Assembly: GCF_964332355.1 (NCBI RefSeq)
Contig: NZ_OZ201293.1
Span: forward strand, 1,426,001-1,490,000
Length of the DNA stretch: 64,000 nucleotides
Reading direction: 5' to 3'
Origin: Imbroritus primus
GTDB taxonomy: Bacteria; Pseudomonadota; Gammaproteobacteria; Burkholderiales; Burkholderiaceae
Both the position numbers and the translations under genes were made by a program. How positions within the stretch are numbered: position 1 is the first letter of the stretch; every line of letters begins with the position of its first letter. The notes beneath the pieces were generated by a model. That model did no database searches. It saw only the letters and a program-made list of their open reading frames with translations, and had not been told where the DNA came from. This document shows positions 17,899-25,649 of the stretch, piece by piece.

Positions 17899-19539
17899 TC
17901 AGATCGACCGTGCCATCCGTTCGATCACCTCACCGGCCAGCACCATGGCTTCTGCCTGCGGCATGTGGCCGGCCTGCGGCACCAGATGCAGGGCCGCACG
18001 TGCCGGTGCGTTCAAGGCATGCTGCCATGGAATGATCGCATCGCTGCGGCCATGCACGATGGTGATGGGGCAGCGCAGCGCTTCCAGATCGCCCTGGATG
18101 CTGAACTGCTGCACGCCCTGCACGCCGATGTCGCGGCACAGCGCGCCGAGCGGCTCGGCCTTGGCCTGGATCCGCTCGCGCAGCTTGCGCAGGTAGGCGG
18201 CTGACAAGTTGACAGCCGTAGCCGTCAGCTTGCGTGCCTCGCGCTCCAGGGCTTCGTCGGAGTGCGCATGCAGCATGCCGTCGATGAACGACTGGTTGAT
18301 CTCGGTGCCGAGTCCGGCCGGGGAGAACAGCGTCAGTCCGCGTACCTGCAGCTTGCCCTGGCGGGCGATGCGTGCCGCGACGGCGGAGCCGAGCGAATGC
18401 CCGGCCAGTAGTACCGGCCCACGGCACAGCTTGTCGAGCGCTGCCGCAACGGTGTCCACCAGCATGCCGAAGTTTGTCGCAGAAGCTGCGCTGCGGCCAT
18501 GGCACGGCAAGTCGAGCGCCAGGACATTCAGGCCGGTACGGGTCAGCGTGGTGACCGTGCTGGCCCAGGTGTCGGTATCACCGAACAGGCCGTGGATCAG
18601 CACCACGGTCGCCGCGTTGCCGCGTGCGGCGGACCAGCGCGTGGCGAAGACCGTGCCGTGAGGCGTGGCGACCTGCAGTTCCTCCTGTGCCGCGCGCGCA
18701 CCTGCTGCGCCCGCGCTAGTACCAGCAGTCGTGCCGGGCGTGGCCGACATGGCATCGGCCACGGTGATGCGGCCACCAGGGCCTGTGCCCGTCAGGGCTG
18801 CGAGATCGATCCCGCGCTCAGCGGCTACACGGCGCGCCGCAGGCGTGGCGAATACGCGTGCGCCTGCCGGCAGCGGTGTCGTCGTGGAAGGTACGCTGGC
18901 CGCAGGCGCGGCCGTTGCCGGCGCACGTGTCTGGGCAGCAGGGGCTGCCTGCACGTCGTCTAGCGGGGCTTCCCCGGCCACTTCGATGCGGGCGACCGGC
19001 GCCGTGGCATCCATCGACTCGCCGGTGGGCACGAGCTGCTCGACGAGCTTGCCATCCTCTTCGGCTACGACTTCGACGATGGACTTGTCGGTCTCGATCT
19101 CCAGCAGGATGTCGCCGGTCGCGAATGCCGCACCGGGTGCGACATTCCAGTTCACTACGCGGACGCTGTCGATGTCGCCAAGGCGCGGCAGCAGGAAATC
19201 CTTGATGTAGAAACCGGGCTGCGCATTGCTGGCCGAGGAGGCGAGGGAAGCGGCAGGGGAGGAAGCAGATGCCGCTTGCTCCTCGTCCGGCGCTTCGCCA
19301 GCCACCTCGATGCGGGCGACCGGCGCCGTGGCATCCATCGACTCGCCGGTGGGTACGAGCTGCTCGACGAGCGTGCCGGCTTCTTCGGCCACGACTTCGA
19401 CGATGGACTTGTCGGTCTCGATCTCCAGCAGGATGTCACCGGTCGCGAATGCCGCACCGGGTGCGACATTCCAGTTCACCACGCGGACGCTGTCGATATC
19501 GCCGAGGCGTGGCAGCAGAAAATTCTTGATGTAGGCCAT
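17899..19539 (-). CDS. Acetoin-type dehydrogenase E2: two lipoyl domains plus alpha/beta-hydrolase
   Basis: A 546-residue swinging-arm protein. Lipoyl domain 1 spans about residues 3-84 with the lipoylated Lys at 44 (EIETDKSIVEV); lipoyl domain 2 spans 111-192 with Lys152. A subunit-binding domain (about 226-262, FATPAARRVAAERGIDLAAL) comes next. The C-terminal half (about 290-546) is an alpha/beta-hydrolase with nucleophile motif GHSLGSA, HGRSDAIIPW and a late GHMPQAE, in place of a classical acyltransferase domain. This layout is that of AcoC, the acetoin dehydrogenase E2. It follows the YihU-like gene by 6 bases. The family is clear; the substrate is not known, and no E3 gene is in the window. 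Confidence 0.88.
   Translation of the reverse strand: MAYIKNFLLPRLGDIDSVRVVNWNVAPGAAFATGDILLEIETDKSIVEVVAEEAGTLVEQLVPTGESMDATAPVARIEVAGEAPDEEQAASASSPAASLASSASNAQPGFYIKDFLLPRLGDIDSVRVVNWNVAPGAAFATGDILLEIETDKSIVEVVAEEDGKLVEQLVPTGESMDATAPVARIEVAGEAPLDDVQAAPAAQTRAPATAAPAASVPSTTTPLPAGARVFATPAARRVAAERGIDLAALTGTGPGGRITVADAMSATPGTTAGTSAGAAGARAAQEELQVATPHGTVFATRWSAARGNAATVVLIHGLFGDTDTWASTVTTLTRTGLNVLALDLPCHGRSAASATNFGMLVDTVAAALDKLCRGPVLLAGHSLGSAVAARIARQGKLQVRGLTLFSPAGLGTEINQSFIDGMLHAHSDEALEREARKLTATAVNLSAAYLRKLRERIQAKAEPLGALCRDIGVQGVQQFSIQGDLEALRCPITIVHGRSDAIIPWQHALNAPARAALHLVPQAGHMPQAEAMVLAGEVIERMARSI
18964..19533. repeat. In-gene tandem duplication of the lipoyl domain
   Basis: Two 246-base copies (18964-19209 and 19288-19533), offset by 324 bases, code for almost identical 82-residue lipoyl domains that differ at only a few residues. 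The DNA is nearly identical too, pointing to a recent duplication or ongoing gene conversion. Confidence 0.9.
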
Positions 19540-19545
19540 CTTTTG

Positions 19546-20436
19546 TCAGTCCTTCTTGATGCCAGCAAGTTGTTCGAGGATCAACAGCATGGCCGTACAA
19601 TCCTGATCGGCGCGACCCATGGCCGGCGCCATGCCGAACAGCTCGAGTGCCGAGGCACCCAGGAACAGCGGCGTGCCGAGTTCATGGCCCAGCGCCAGGC
19701 CGAGCGAGAGATCCTTATAGCCAAGCGACAGCGGAAAATCCGGCGTGATGTCGCCCGCCAGCACCTTCTTCGGAAAGTTGGTGTTGATCTGTCCACGACC
19801 GGCCACGGTGTTCTGCAACACTTCGACGGCTGCCGGCGTGGCGATGCCGGCCTTCTTGGCCATGGTCAGCGTTTCCGAGGTCAGTACCATGCTGACCATG
19901 GACATGTAGTTGTTGATCACCTTCATCTGGATGCCGGTGCCGAGGGCGCCCATGTGCAGCACCTTGTCGGCAAAGCACTCGAACAGCGGCTGGGCATCCA
20001 CGTAATCTTCCTGGCTGCCGCCGGCCATGACCAGCAGGCGGCCGGCGCGGGCATCCGCCGGGGTGCGGCCGACCGGGGCATCCATCATGCGCAGGCCGGC
20101 AGCCTGCAACTGCTGCGCGATATCCAGGCTGGTACGCGGCAGGATGGTGCTCATCTCCAGCACCAGCGTGCCGGGCGCGGCGTGGCGGATCACGCCGTCT
20201 GCACCGAGCAGTGCCTCGCGCACATGCTGGTCGCGCGGGAGGATGGTGATGATGGTGTCTGCATGGGCACAGGCTGCGGCAATGTTGGCGCACGCCGTGC
20301 CGCCCGCTGCTTCCAGCGCGGCAACCTTGGCGGGATCGAGGTCGACGCCCTGCACATGGTGGCCGGCCTTGGCCAGATGTGCAGCCATGGGGCCGCCCAT
20401 CGTGCCGAGGCCGATGAAGCCGATGGTTCGTTTCAT
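19546..20436 (-). CDS. 3-hydroxyisobutyrate-dehydrogenase-family reductase, YihU-like
   Basis: A 296-residue NAD(P)-dependent beta-hydroxyacid dehydrogenase. It opens with the Rossmann motif GFIGLGTMGGPMA and has the catalytic Lys in KVINNYMSM. The substrate loop reads DAPVGRTPADARAGRLL; ordinary 3-hydroxyisobutyrate dehydrogenases have SGG at the GRT position. GRT in this place and the NNYMS helix are, from memory, features of the sulfolactaldehyde reductase YihU. The enzyme would interconvert sulfolactaldehyde and dihydroxypropanesulfonate, or act on a similar short hydroxy-aldehyde. It sits in a four-gene minus-strand operon (E1, VOC, this gene, E2). The sulfonate role is an inference. Confidence 0.8.
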   Translation of the reverse strand: MKRTIGFIGLGTMGGPMAAHLAKAGHHVQGVDLDPAKVAALEAAGGTACANIAAACAHADTIITILPRDQHVREALLGADGVIRHAAPGTLVLEMSTILPRTSLDIAQQLQAAGLRMMDAPVGRTPADARAGRLLVMAGGSQEDYVDAQPLFECFADKVLHMGALGTGIQMKVINNYMSMVSMVLTSETLTMAKKAGIATPAAVEVLQNTVAGRGQINTNFPKKVLAGDITPDFPLSLGYKDLSLGLALGHELGTPLFLGASALELFGMAPAMGRADQDCTAMLLILEQLAGIKKD

Positions 20437-20476
20437 TCTGTCTCCGGATATTCTGCGTGTTCTGGCAGTCGGCGTG

Positions 20477-20929
20477 TTACGCGTCGGGCGACAGCTGGAT
20501 GAACTCGGTGATCGCGCCTTCCGGCTCCGTCACGTAGATCACCCGGCTCCGTCCGCCACGCAAGGAACGCGGCGGTGCGGTGGTCTTGTAGCCGGCCTTG
20601 ATCACCTGCTCGTACACCGCGTCGACATCCTCGACCTGGAAGGCGAAATGGCTGTAGCCGAAATCGCACTGGCGTCGCGCCTGCGTATCGCCTTGCGGTG
20701 TGTAGTACTTGAACAGCTCGATGCGGTGCGGGCCATGCGCCAGCATGGCCCAGCGGATCACCGCGCCGGGCAGGCCGACGACTTCACCGAGCGCGGCTTC
20801 GTCGCGATGGTCCATCTCGCCTTCGAGCGTAAAGCCGAGAAAGTCGATGTAGAACGCCTTGGCGCGTTCGAAGTCATTGACGCAGATGGCGGTATGGTGG
20901 GTCTTCAGGAGCGGATCCTTGAGTTGCAT
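20477..20929 (-). CDS. VOC-superfamily (glyoxalase-fold) protein
   Basis: A 150-residue single-module vicinal-oxygen-chelate protein. Metal ligand candidates are His in KTHHTAICV, Glu in RIELFKYY, His in YSHFAFQVED and Glu in GAITEFIQL, the four-ligand pattern of glyoxalase I, epimerases and dioxygenases. The start at 20929 follows gggag; an upstream Met at 20947 is less well placed. It lies 14 bases downstream of the E1 gene and 40 bases upstream of the YihU-like gene. An epimerase, isomerase or lyase role on the pathway intermediate is plausible, but the reaction is not predictable. Confidence 0.82.
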   Translation of the reverse strand: MQLKDPLLKTHHTAICVNDFERAKAFYIDFLGFTLEGEMDHRDEAALGEVVGLPGAVIRWAMLAHGPHRIELFKYYTPQGDTQARRQCDFGYSHFAFQVEDVDAVYEQVIKAGYKTTAPPRSLRGGRSRVIYVTEPEGAITEFIQLSPDA

Positions 20930-20943
20930 GGCGGGCTCCCGGT

Positions 20944-23133
20944 TCAACGACCGCCACGGCGCGCATCGAGCGCACGCAGGGCTTTTTCGACTGTGCCGGC
21001 ATTGGCCAGCGCAGCCTGTTCGAGGACCTTCGACACCACTGGCGAGGCGTGGCCGCCGGTGACATGCACGATCTCATGGTCGAGCCAGTCGAAGAGGCGT
21101 TCCTGGGCATCACTGACGATGCGCGAGCCGATCGACGTGCCGCGCGCGGTCTGCTCGGCAATCATCAGTGCATTGGTACGCTGCACGCTTTCGCTGATGG
21201 TGTCCCAGTCGAGTCCCAGCGGATCGAGCGTGCGCAGGTCGATGACCTCGGCATCGATGCCGGTGCTGTCCGCGACATTGCTGCAGATGTCGACCATCGG
21301 ACCATAGGCCAGGATGGTGCAGCGGCTGCCCGGGCGGGCGATGCGGGCCTTGCCGAACGGCACGATGTAGTCCCAGTCGCCGGTCGGCACCATGCCGGGC
21401 TTCTTGAACAGTTCGTTGTATTCAACGATCAGCACGGGATCGTCGCAGGCGATGGCGGCGTTGACGAGACCGATGTAGTCATAGGGACGGCTGGGTGCGA
21501 CGATGCGCCAGCCCGGGTACAGCGCAAACAGGCCGCTGGCATCCATCGAATGCTGCGAGCCGTAGCCGGTACCTGCGGAGACGCGGCTGCGTACGACCAC
21601 CGGTACCGGGAACTTGCCGCCGAACATGTGGCGGACCTTGGCGATCTGGTTGAACAGCTGGTCGGCCGCAACCAGCGAGAAGTCGGGATACATGATCTCC
21701 ACGACGGGACGCAAGCCGTTCAGCGCCGCGCCGAGCGCCATGCCGGTAAAGCCGTTCTCGCAGATCGGCGTGCCGATCAGGCGGTCCGGGAAGCGCTCGC
21801 CGATATTGCGCGTGGCGCCGGCGGTGCCGCCGCGCAGGCGGTGCACGTCCTCGCCGAGGATGATCAGGTTGTCGAATTTTTCCATGTTACGCAGCATGGC
21901 TTTCGACATGATGTCGAGGAACTTTACTTCCTCGAGTTCGGATGCGGGCACGTCTTCGAGCTCGCGCTGGCGGTAGCTGGCCAGTTCGCTGAGATCGCCG
22001 CGAATGCCTTCATCGGCTTCTTCCGGCTTCGGCCACAGCGCCGGGAAGATGCGTTCCTTTTTCTCGTTGCCGTAGTGCTCGATCAGGCGTTCGAGCGCGC
22101 CGTCGAGCACTGCGTTGACGCGTGCGTCGATCTGCTCCAGGCCCTTGTCGGTCAGCACGCCAAGTTTCTTCAGTTGTGCCGGGAACACGGTTGCGGGGTC
22201 GCGTTGCTGCCATTCTTCTTCTTCCGTCTTCTCGCGATAACCGAAAGCGCTGCCCTTGAGCGCGCCGGACTGGTGGAAGAAGCGGTAGGTGCGGGCTTCA
22301 AGTAGCACCGGGCCGCCATCGCGCTCGATGATGTTCTTGGCTTCCTGCATGGCCAGGCGCGCGGCGACCACATCCATGCCGTCGAATTCGATAGCCGGCA
22401 CGCCCAGCGACAGGCCGCGCGCCGACAGGCGCGTTTCGCGCGTCTGCTCGGAAACATGCGTGGAGACGGCGTACTGGTTGTTCTCGATGAAGAAGACGGT
22501 GGGCGTGTTGTACAGCGCCGCGAGGTTCATTGCCTCGTAGGCGGAGCCGATCTGCGTGGCGCCGTCACCGAAAAAAGTGACCGAGATATTGTCGTTGCCG
22601 AGCATCTTGTCAGCAAAGGCATAGCCCACGGCGTGCGGCGGATTGCCGCCGACGATGGCGTTGGAGCCGAGTACGCCGGCTTCCGGATAACGCAGGTGCA
22701 TGGAGCCGCCGCGTCCGCCGCAGTAGCCGGGGGTGAGGCCGAGAATCTCGGCATAGGTGCGGTATACCACGTCGTGGAAGGCTTCCGGCACGTCCTGTTC
22801 GAGCGGCACGTAGCCCTGCGGCGTGGCGTAGTTCAGCGACTTGGCGAGGAACTGGTGGTGCATGCGGTGCGTGCCGTTGATCTTGTCACCCGTGGTGAGC
22901 ATCGACATGGCCCCGACTGTGGCGCCTTCCTGTCCGATACTGGAGTGCGCCGGCCCGTGGAGGATGCCGGCCACGCTCAGGCGCAGCAGCTTTTCCTCGA
23001 AGCGGCGGATCAGCAGCACCTGCTCGAGCATGCGCAGCAGATCGGCGTGGTCCGTCGCCTTGACATCGGCTTCGGTGACTTCCAGACGCAGCCACGGCGT
23101 CTTGGTTTCCAGGGGCACCATCCTTACTGCCAT
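20944..23133 (-). CDS. Fused E1 alpha-beta of a thiamine-diphosphate 2-oxo/acetoin dehydrogenase complex
   Basis: A 729-residue fusion. The alpha part (about 1-370) has the thiamine-diphosphate motif GDGATQIGSAYEAMNLAAL ending in ENNQYAVSTH. The beta part (about 390-729) has GEDVHRLRGGTAGAT, CENGFTGMALGAAL and the transketolase C-domain with VIDLRTLDPLGLDWD. Such E1 proteins decarboxylate 2-oxo acids or cleave acetoin-like ketols and pass the acyl group to a lipoyl arm. The acetoin-type E2 in the same operon favours the ketol-cleaving class. A clear site (aaggaga) lies 7 bases before the ATG. It is the first gene of the minus-strand operon and is divergent from the IclR regulator. Confidence 0.9.
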   Translation of the reverse strand: MAVRMVPLETKTPWLRLEVTEADVKATDHADLLRMLEQVLLIRRFEEKLLRLSVAGILHGPAHSSIGQEGATVGAMSMLTTGDKINGTHRMHHQFLAKSLNYATPQGYVPLEQDVPEAFHDVVYRTYAEILGLTPGYCGGRGGSMHLRYPEAGVLGSNAIVGGNPPHAVGYAFADKMLGNDNISVTFFGDGATQIGSAYEAMNLAALYNTPTVFFIENNQYAVSTHVSEQTRETRLSARGLSLGVPAIEFDGMDVVAARLAMQEAKNIIERDGGPVLLEARTYRFFHQSGALKGSAFGYREKTEEEEWQQRDPATVFPAQLKKLGVLTDKGLEQIDARVNAVLDGALERLIEHYGNEKKERIFPALWPKPEEADEGIRGDLSELASYRQRELEDVPASELEEVKFLDIMSKAMLRNMEKFDNLIILGEDVHRLRGGTAGATRNIGERFPDRLIGTPICENGFTGMALGAALNGLRPVVEIMYPDFSLVAADQLFNQIAKVRHMFGGKFPVPVVVRSRVSAGTGYGSQHSMDASGLFALYPGWRIVAPSRPYDYIGLVNAAIACDDPVLIVEYNELFKKPGMVPTGDWDYIVPFGKARIARPGSRCTILAYGPMVDICSNVADSTGIDAEVIDLRTLDPLGLDWDTISESVQRTNALMIAEQTARGTSIGSRIVSDAQERLFDWLDHEIVHVTGGHASPVVSKVLEQAALANAGTVEKALRALDARRGGR

Positions 23134-23220
23134 TTCACTGTCTCCTTGGGTGAAACCGAGTGTCCGGCGGCTGGGTTGCTGCGCGGCGCCAAATCGGTCG
23201 TATCAATTTATGATTTGTAC

Positions 23221-23239
23221 AGTATCATATGGTGATACT
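23221..23239. promoter_or_regulatory. Inverted repeat between E1 and the IclR gene, candidate IclR operator
   Basis: AGTATCA-TATGG-TGATACT is a perfect 7-base inverted repeat with a 5-base spacer, in an AT-rich patch 88 bases before the E1 start. Divergent placement next to an IclR gene is the usual site for its operator. Confidence 0.55.
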
Positions 23240-23422
23240 ATGTCAAGGACGGAATCGTATCTTGCAGCTGGTTTTGCAGTGCACAGGAAGGGTGGATCCT
23301 TATAATCCGTGGACTCGGGCAGCCGCTTGCCCGCTGCGCCCCGCACAACGGGTGATGCAGGCGGGATGCCGGTATTGGGCCATGCAGCACGTGGCGTGAA
23401 GACTTTCCAGGTACTCCAACGT

Positions 23423-24229
23423 ATGTCATCCGACTCTCTTGAACCGATTGATCAGCCGGCCGATGTTTCGACCGAGAGCGCAACCGATGGCGCGGGCGCG
23501 CTGTCCAAGGCGCTCGACGTGCTAGAACTGGTCATGGGCTCGGTGTATCCGCCGTCCGCGGCGGCGATCACCGATGCACTGAACCTGCCACGGCCGACGA
23601 CCAACCGGATCATCGGCAATCTCGTGCGTCTCGATTTCCTCAAGCGCGACGCGCGCCAGCGCCAGCTCATCGAGGGTGACCGCCTGCTCAAGCTGGCGCT
23701 CGACGTGGTGGCCCGCGCGACGCAGCGCGGCCCGCGCCATGACATCCTGCGTGAACTGTCTGACCGGACGGGGGAAACCTGCAACGTCGGGGTGATCACC
23801 GGCGGGCGTGTACGTTATGTGGATCGTGTGGAGGCGCGCTGGCCGCTGTCCCTGCGGCTCGAGCCTGGCAGCGAGATTCCGCTGCACTGCACGGCCATTG
23901 GCAAACTGCTGCTGGCCTACCTGCCGCCCGTGCATCGCGAGAAATACCTGATGACCATCGAGCTGGCGCGCCATACCGAGCACACCATGACCGATGTGGA
24001 TGCATTGCGCATCGCGCTCGACCAGATCGTCGAGGAGGGTGTATCGCTCGACGATGAAGAGTATCTGCCAGGCGTGGTCGGGATGGCGGTGCCCATTCCC
24101 AATGGCGACAATCCGCCGATCATGGGGCTGGCTATTGCCGCGCCGCGCGCACGCGCGAGCGCGGCGGAGTTGCGCGACAGCCTGCCATTGCTGCGCGACT
24201 TCGCGCAGCGCATGACACTCTGCTACTAG
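23423..24229 (+). CDS. IclR-family transcriptional regulator
   Basis: A protein of about 268 residues. The N-terminal winged helix (GALSKALDVLELVMGS, then ITDALNLPRPTTNRIIGNLVRL, about 25-72) is followed by the IclR effector domain (about 95-265) with ETCNVGVITGGRVRYVDRVE, LHCTAIGKLLLAYLP and the cap EEYLPGVVGMAVPIPN. The ATG at 23423 removes an unlikely 38-residue leader from an earlier frame start at 23309. It is divergent from the E1-VOC-reductase-E2 operon and probably controls it through the inverted repeat at 23221. Its stop overlaps that of the convergent LacI gene by a few bases. Confidence 0.88.
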   Translation: MSSDSLEPIDQPADVSTESATDGAGALSKALDVLELVMGSVYPPSAAAITDALNLPRPTTNRIIGNLVRLDFLKRDARQRQLIEGDRLLKLALDVVARATQRGPRHDILRELSDRTGETCNVGVITGGRVRYVDRVEARWPLSLRLEPGSEIPLHCTAIGKLLLAYLPPVHREKYLMTIELARHTEHTMTDVDALRIALDQIVEEGVSLDDEEYLPGVVGMAVPIPNGDNPPIMGLAIAAPRARASAAELRDSLPLLRDFAQRMTLCY

Positions 24230-25278
24230 GCGGAAACATGTTGCGGACGGCTGGTTTCTTCTTTCTGGATGTCCGCAGGCGGCGCGCTCGTACCGCGCAC
24301 CACAATCTCGATCGGCAGACACTGGCTGGGTGGCACTTCCCTGGTTGCGAGCCAGTGCAGCACGGCTTCCGCAGCCCGTTGGCCCAGTTCATAGGTGGGC
24401 AGCAGGATAGTCGTCAGGCCTGGCGGAATCTGCGACGACACCGGCAGGTTGTCGCAGCCGACCAGCGACAGCGCTTCGGGTACGCGAATGCCCATCGACT
24501 GCGCCTCGAACAGGCAGCCCAGCGCCAGCATGTCGTTGCCGCAGAAAATTGCCGTGGGGCGCGGCCGCAGCTGCATCAGCAGTTGCAGACCGGCGCGGCC
24601 GCCTTCGAAGCCGAACGGTTGCTCGACCACATTGGCATCTGCAAGTCGGCGGCCATGTTCGGCCAGGACTTCGCGGAATCCCTCGACGCGATGGCGGGCC
24701 CGGTCATTGTGCCGGCAGTAGCCGGATACCACGGCCAGGTGCTGGTGCCCGAGCGACAGCAGGTGGCGCGCCGCCAGCCGGCCGATTTCATGGTTGTCGA
24801 AGCCGATCGATGGCTCGTGCTCGCTGCTGCGCGCCCAGGTAATGAGCAGGGGTACGCGGCTGCCGCGAATCACTTCCCATGTCTGCGGTGCATGGTCCGC
24901 GCCCACCAGGATCAGCGCATCGATGGAGCGCTCGAGCAGGGCGCGTACCAGTTCATGTTCGGCCGAGAGATTGTATTCATGGGCCGCGATCAGCAGTTGG
25001 TAGCCGGAGTTCGAGAGCGTCGTCTGCAGGCTCTGCACCGCGCGCGCAAAGATCGCGTTATCGAGCGTCGGCACGATCGCCGCCACGGTGCGCGCCCGGC
25101 CGGAGGCGAGGGCGCGGGCCGAGCCATCCATGACATAGCCCAGCTCGGCAATAGCGGAGCGGATGCGCTGTTGTGTCTCGGGATGTACGAGATCCGGATT
25201 GGACAGGGCGCGCGAGACGGTAGCGGTGGACACCCCGGCTCGGGCAGCAACATCGACGATGCGTGGGCGCGTGGCCAT
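24226..25278 (-). CDS. LacI-family transcriptional regulator 2
   Basis: A 350-residue LacI/GalR regulator. The helix-turn-helix is RPRIVDVAARAGVSTATVSR (about 4-23), followed by the hinge and a sensor domain with AIVPTLDNAIFARAVQSLQ, CGNDMLALG and VGCDNLPVSSQIPPGLTT. I start at 25278 because the upstream frame (to 25362) lies in the operator region. It is divergent from importer 2. The CG-centred palindrome at 25390 has a close match before hpsN, so importer 2 and hpsN are likely joint targets. It resembles LacI regulator 1 over its whole length, so the two are paralogues. Confidence 0.9.
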   Translation of the reverse strand: MATRPRIVDVAARAGVSTATVSRALSNPDLVHPETQQRIRSAIAELGYVMDGSARALASGRARTVAAIVPTLDNAIFARAVQSLQTTLSNSGYQLLIAAHEYNLSAEHELVRALLERSIDALILVGADHAPQTWEVIRGSRVPLLITWARSSEHEPSIGFDNHEIGRLAARHLLSLGHQHLAVVSGYCRHNDRARHRVEGFREVLAEHGRRLADANVVEQPFGFEGGRAGLQLLMQLRPRPTAIFCGNDMLALGCLFEAQSMGIRVPEALSLVGCDNLPVSSQIPPGLTTILLPTYELGQRAAEAVLHWLATREVPPSQCLPIEIVVRGTSAPPADIQKEETSRPQHVSA

Positions 25279-25295
25279 GTAATACCTATGATCAA

Positions 25296-25595
25296 GAATG
25301 TAAATGTTTTCATTATTGTAATCTGGCGCAGAAATGCACGTCGGGTAAACGCGGCCTTGCAATTGGCCTGAAGGTTCAATATGATGAAATGAAAGCGGTT
25401 ACATGATCTCGCATCACAAAGTACCCAGATGAGCACATCAGGAGTAGCGAGACCAGGAGCCATTCCAGAAAACCAGACAGATCGAACAGGCGGAATGTAA
25501 ATATTTTCAGTGTTGTGATGTGCTACTGAATGATGCGTCGGGTATACGCTGACTTGCAGGCTGATCGCACATCCAATAATATCCAAATGAATTCA
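25296..25595. repeat. Imperfect direct repeat in the LacI2/importer-2 control region
   Basis: A segment starting GAATGTAAATGTTTTCA (25296 to about 25393) recurs, diverged, starting GAATGTAAATATTTTCA (25493 to about 25595). Further matching blocks follow in the same order: TTGTAAT/TTGTGAT, CGTCGGGTAAACGC/CGTCGGGTATACGC, CTTGCA. The offset is 197 bases. The 371-base intergenic region appears to have grown by duplication of its own promoter segment. Confidence 0.75.
25390..25403. promoter_or_regulatory. LacI-type operator upstream of importer 2
   Basis: TGAAAGCGGTTACA fits the LacI/GalR pattern TGnAAnCGnTTnCA. It lies between LacI regulator 2 and importer 2. The reverse complement of the site at 29346 (TGAAATCGCTTACA) matches it at 12 of 14 positions. 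Confidence 0.68.
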
Positions 25596-25608
25596 TAGTG
25601 AATTCACT
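25588..25608. promoter_or_regulatory. Candidate GntR operator box C
   Basis: TGAATTCATAGTGAATTCAC begins 62 bases before the first importer-2 gene. It is the third copy of the box found twice beside the GntR gene near 16.2 kb, suggesting cross-control. Confidence 0.62.
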
Positions 25609-25649
25609 CGCAAAGCAACACCAAAACCAAAACCATTCGGAGACAGGCG

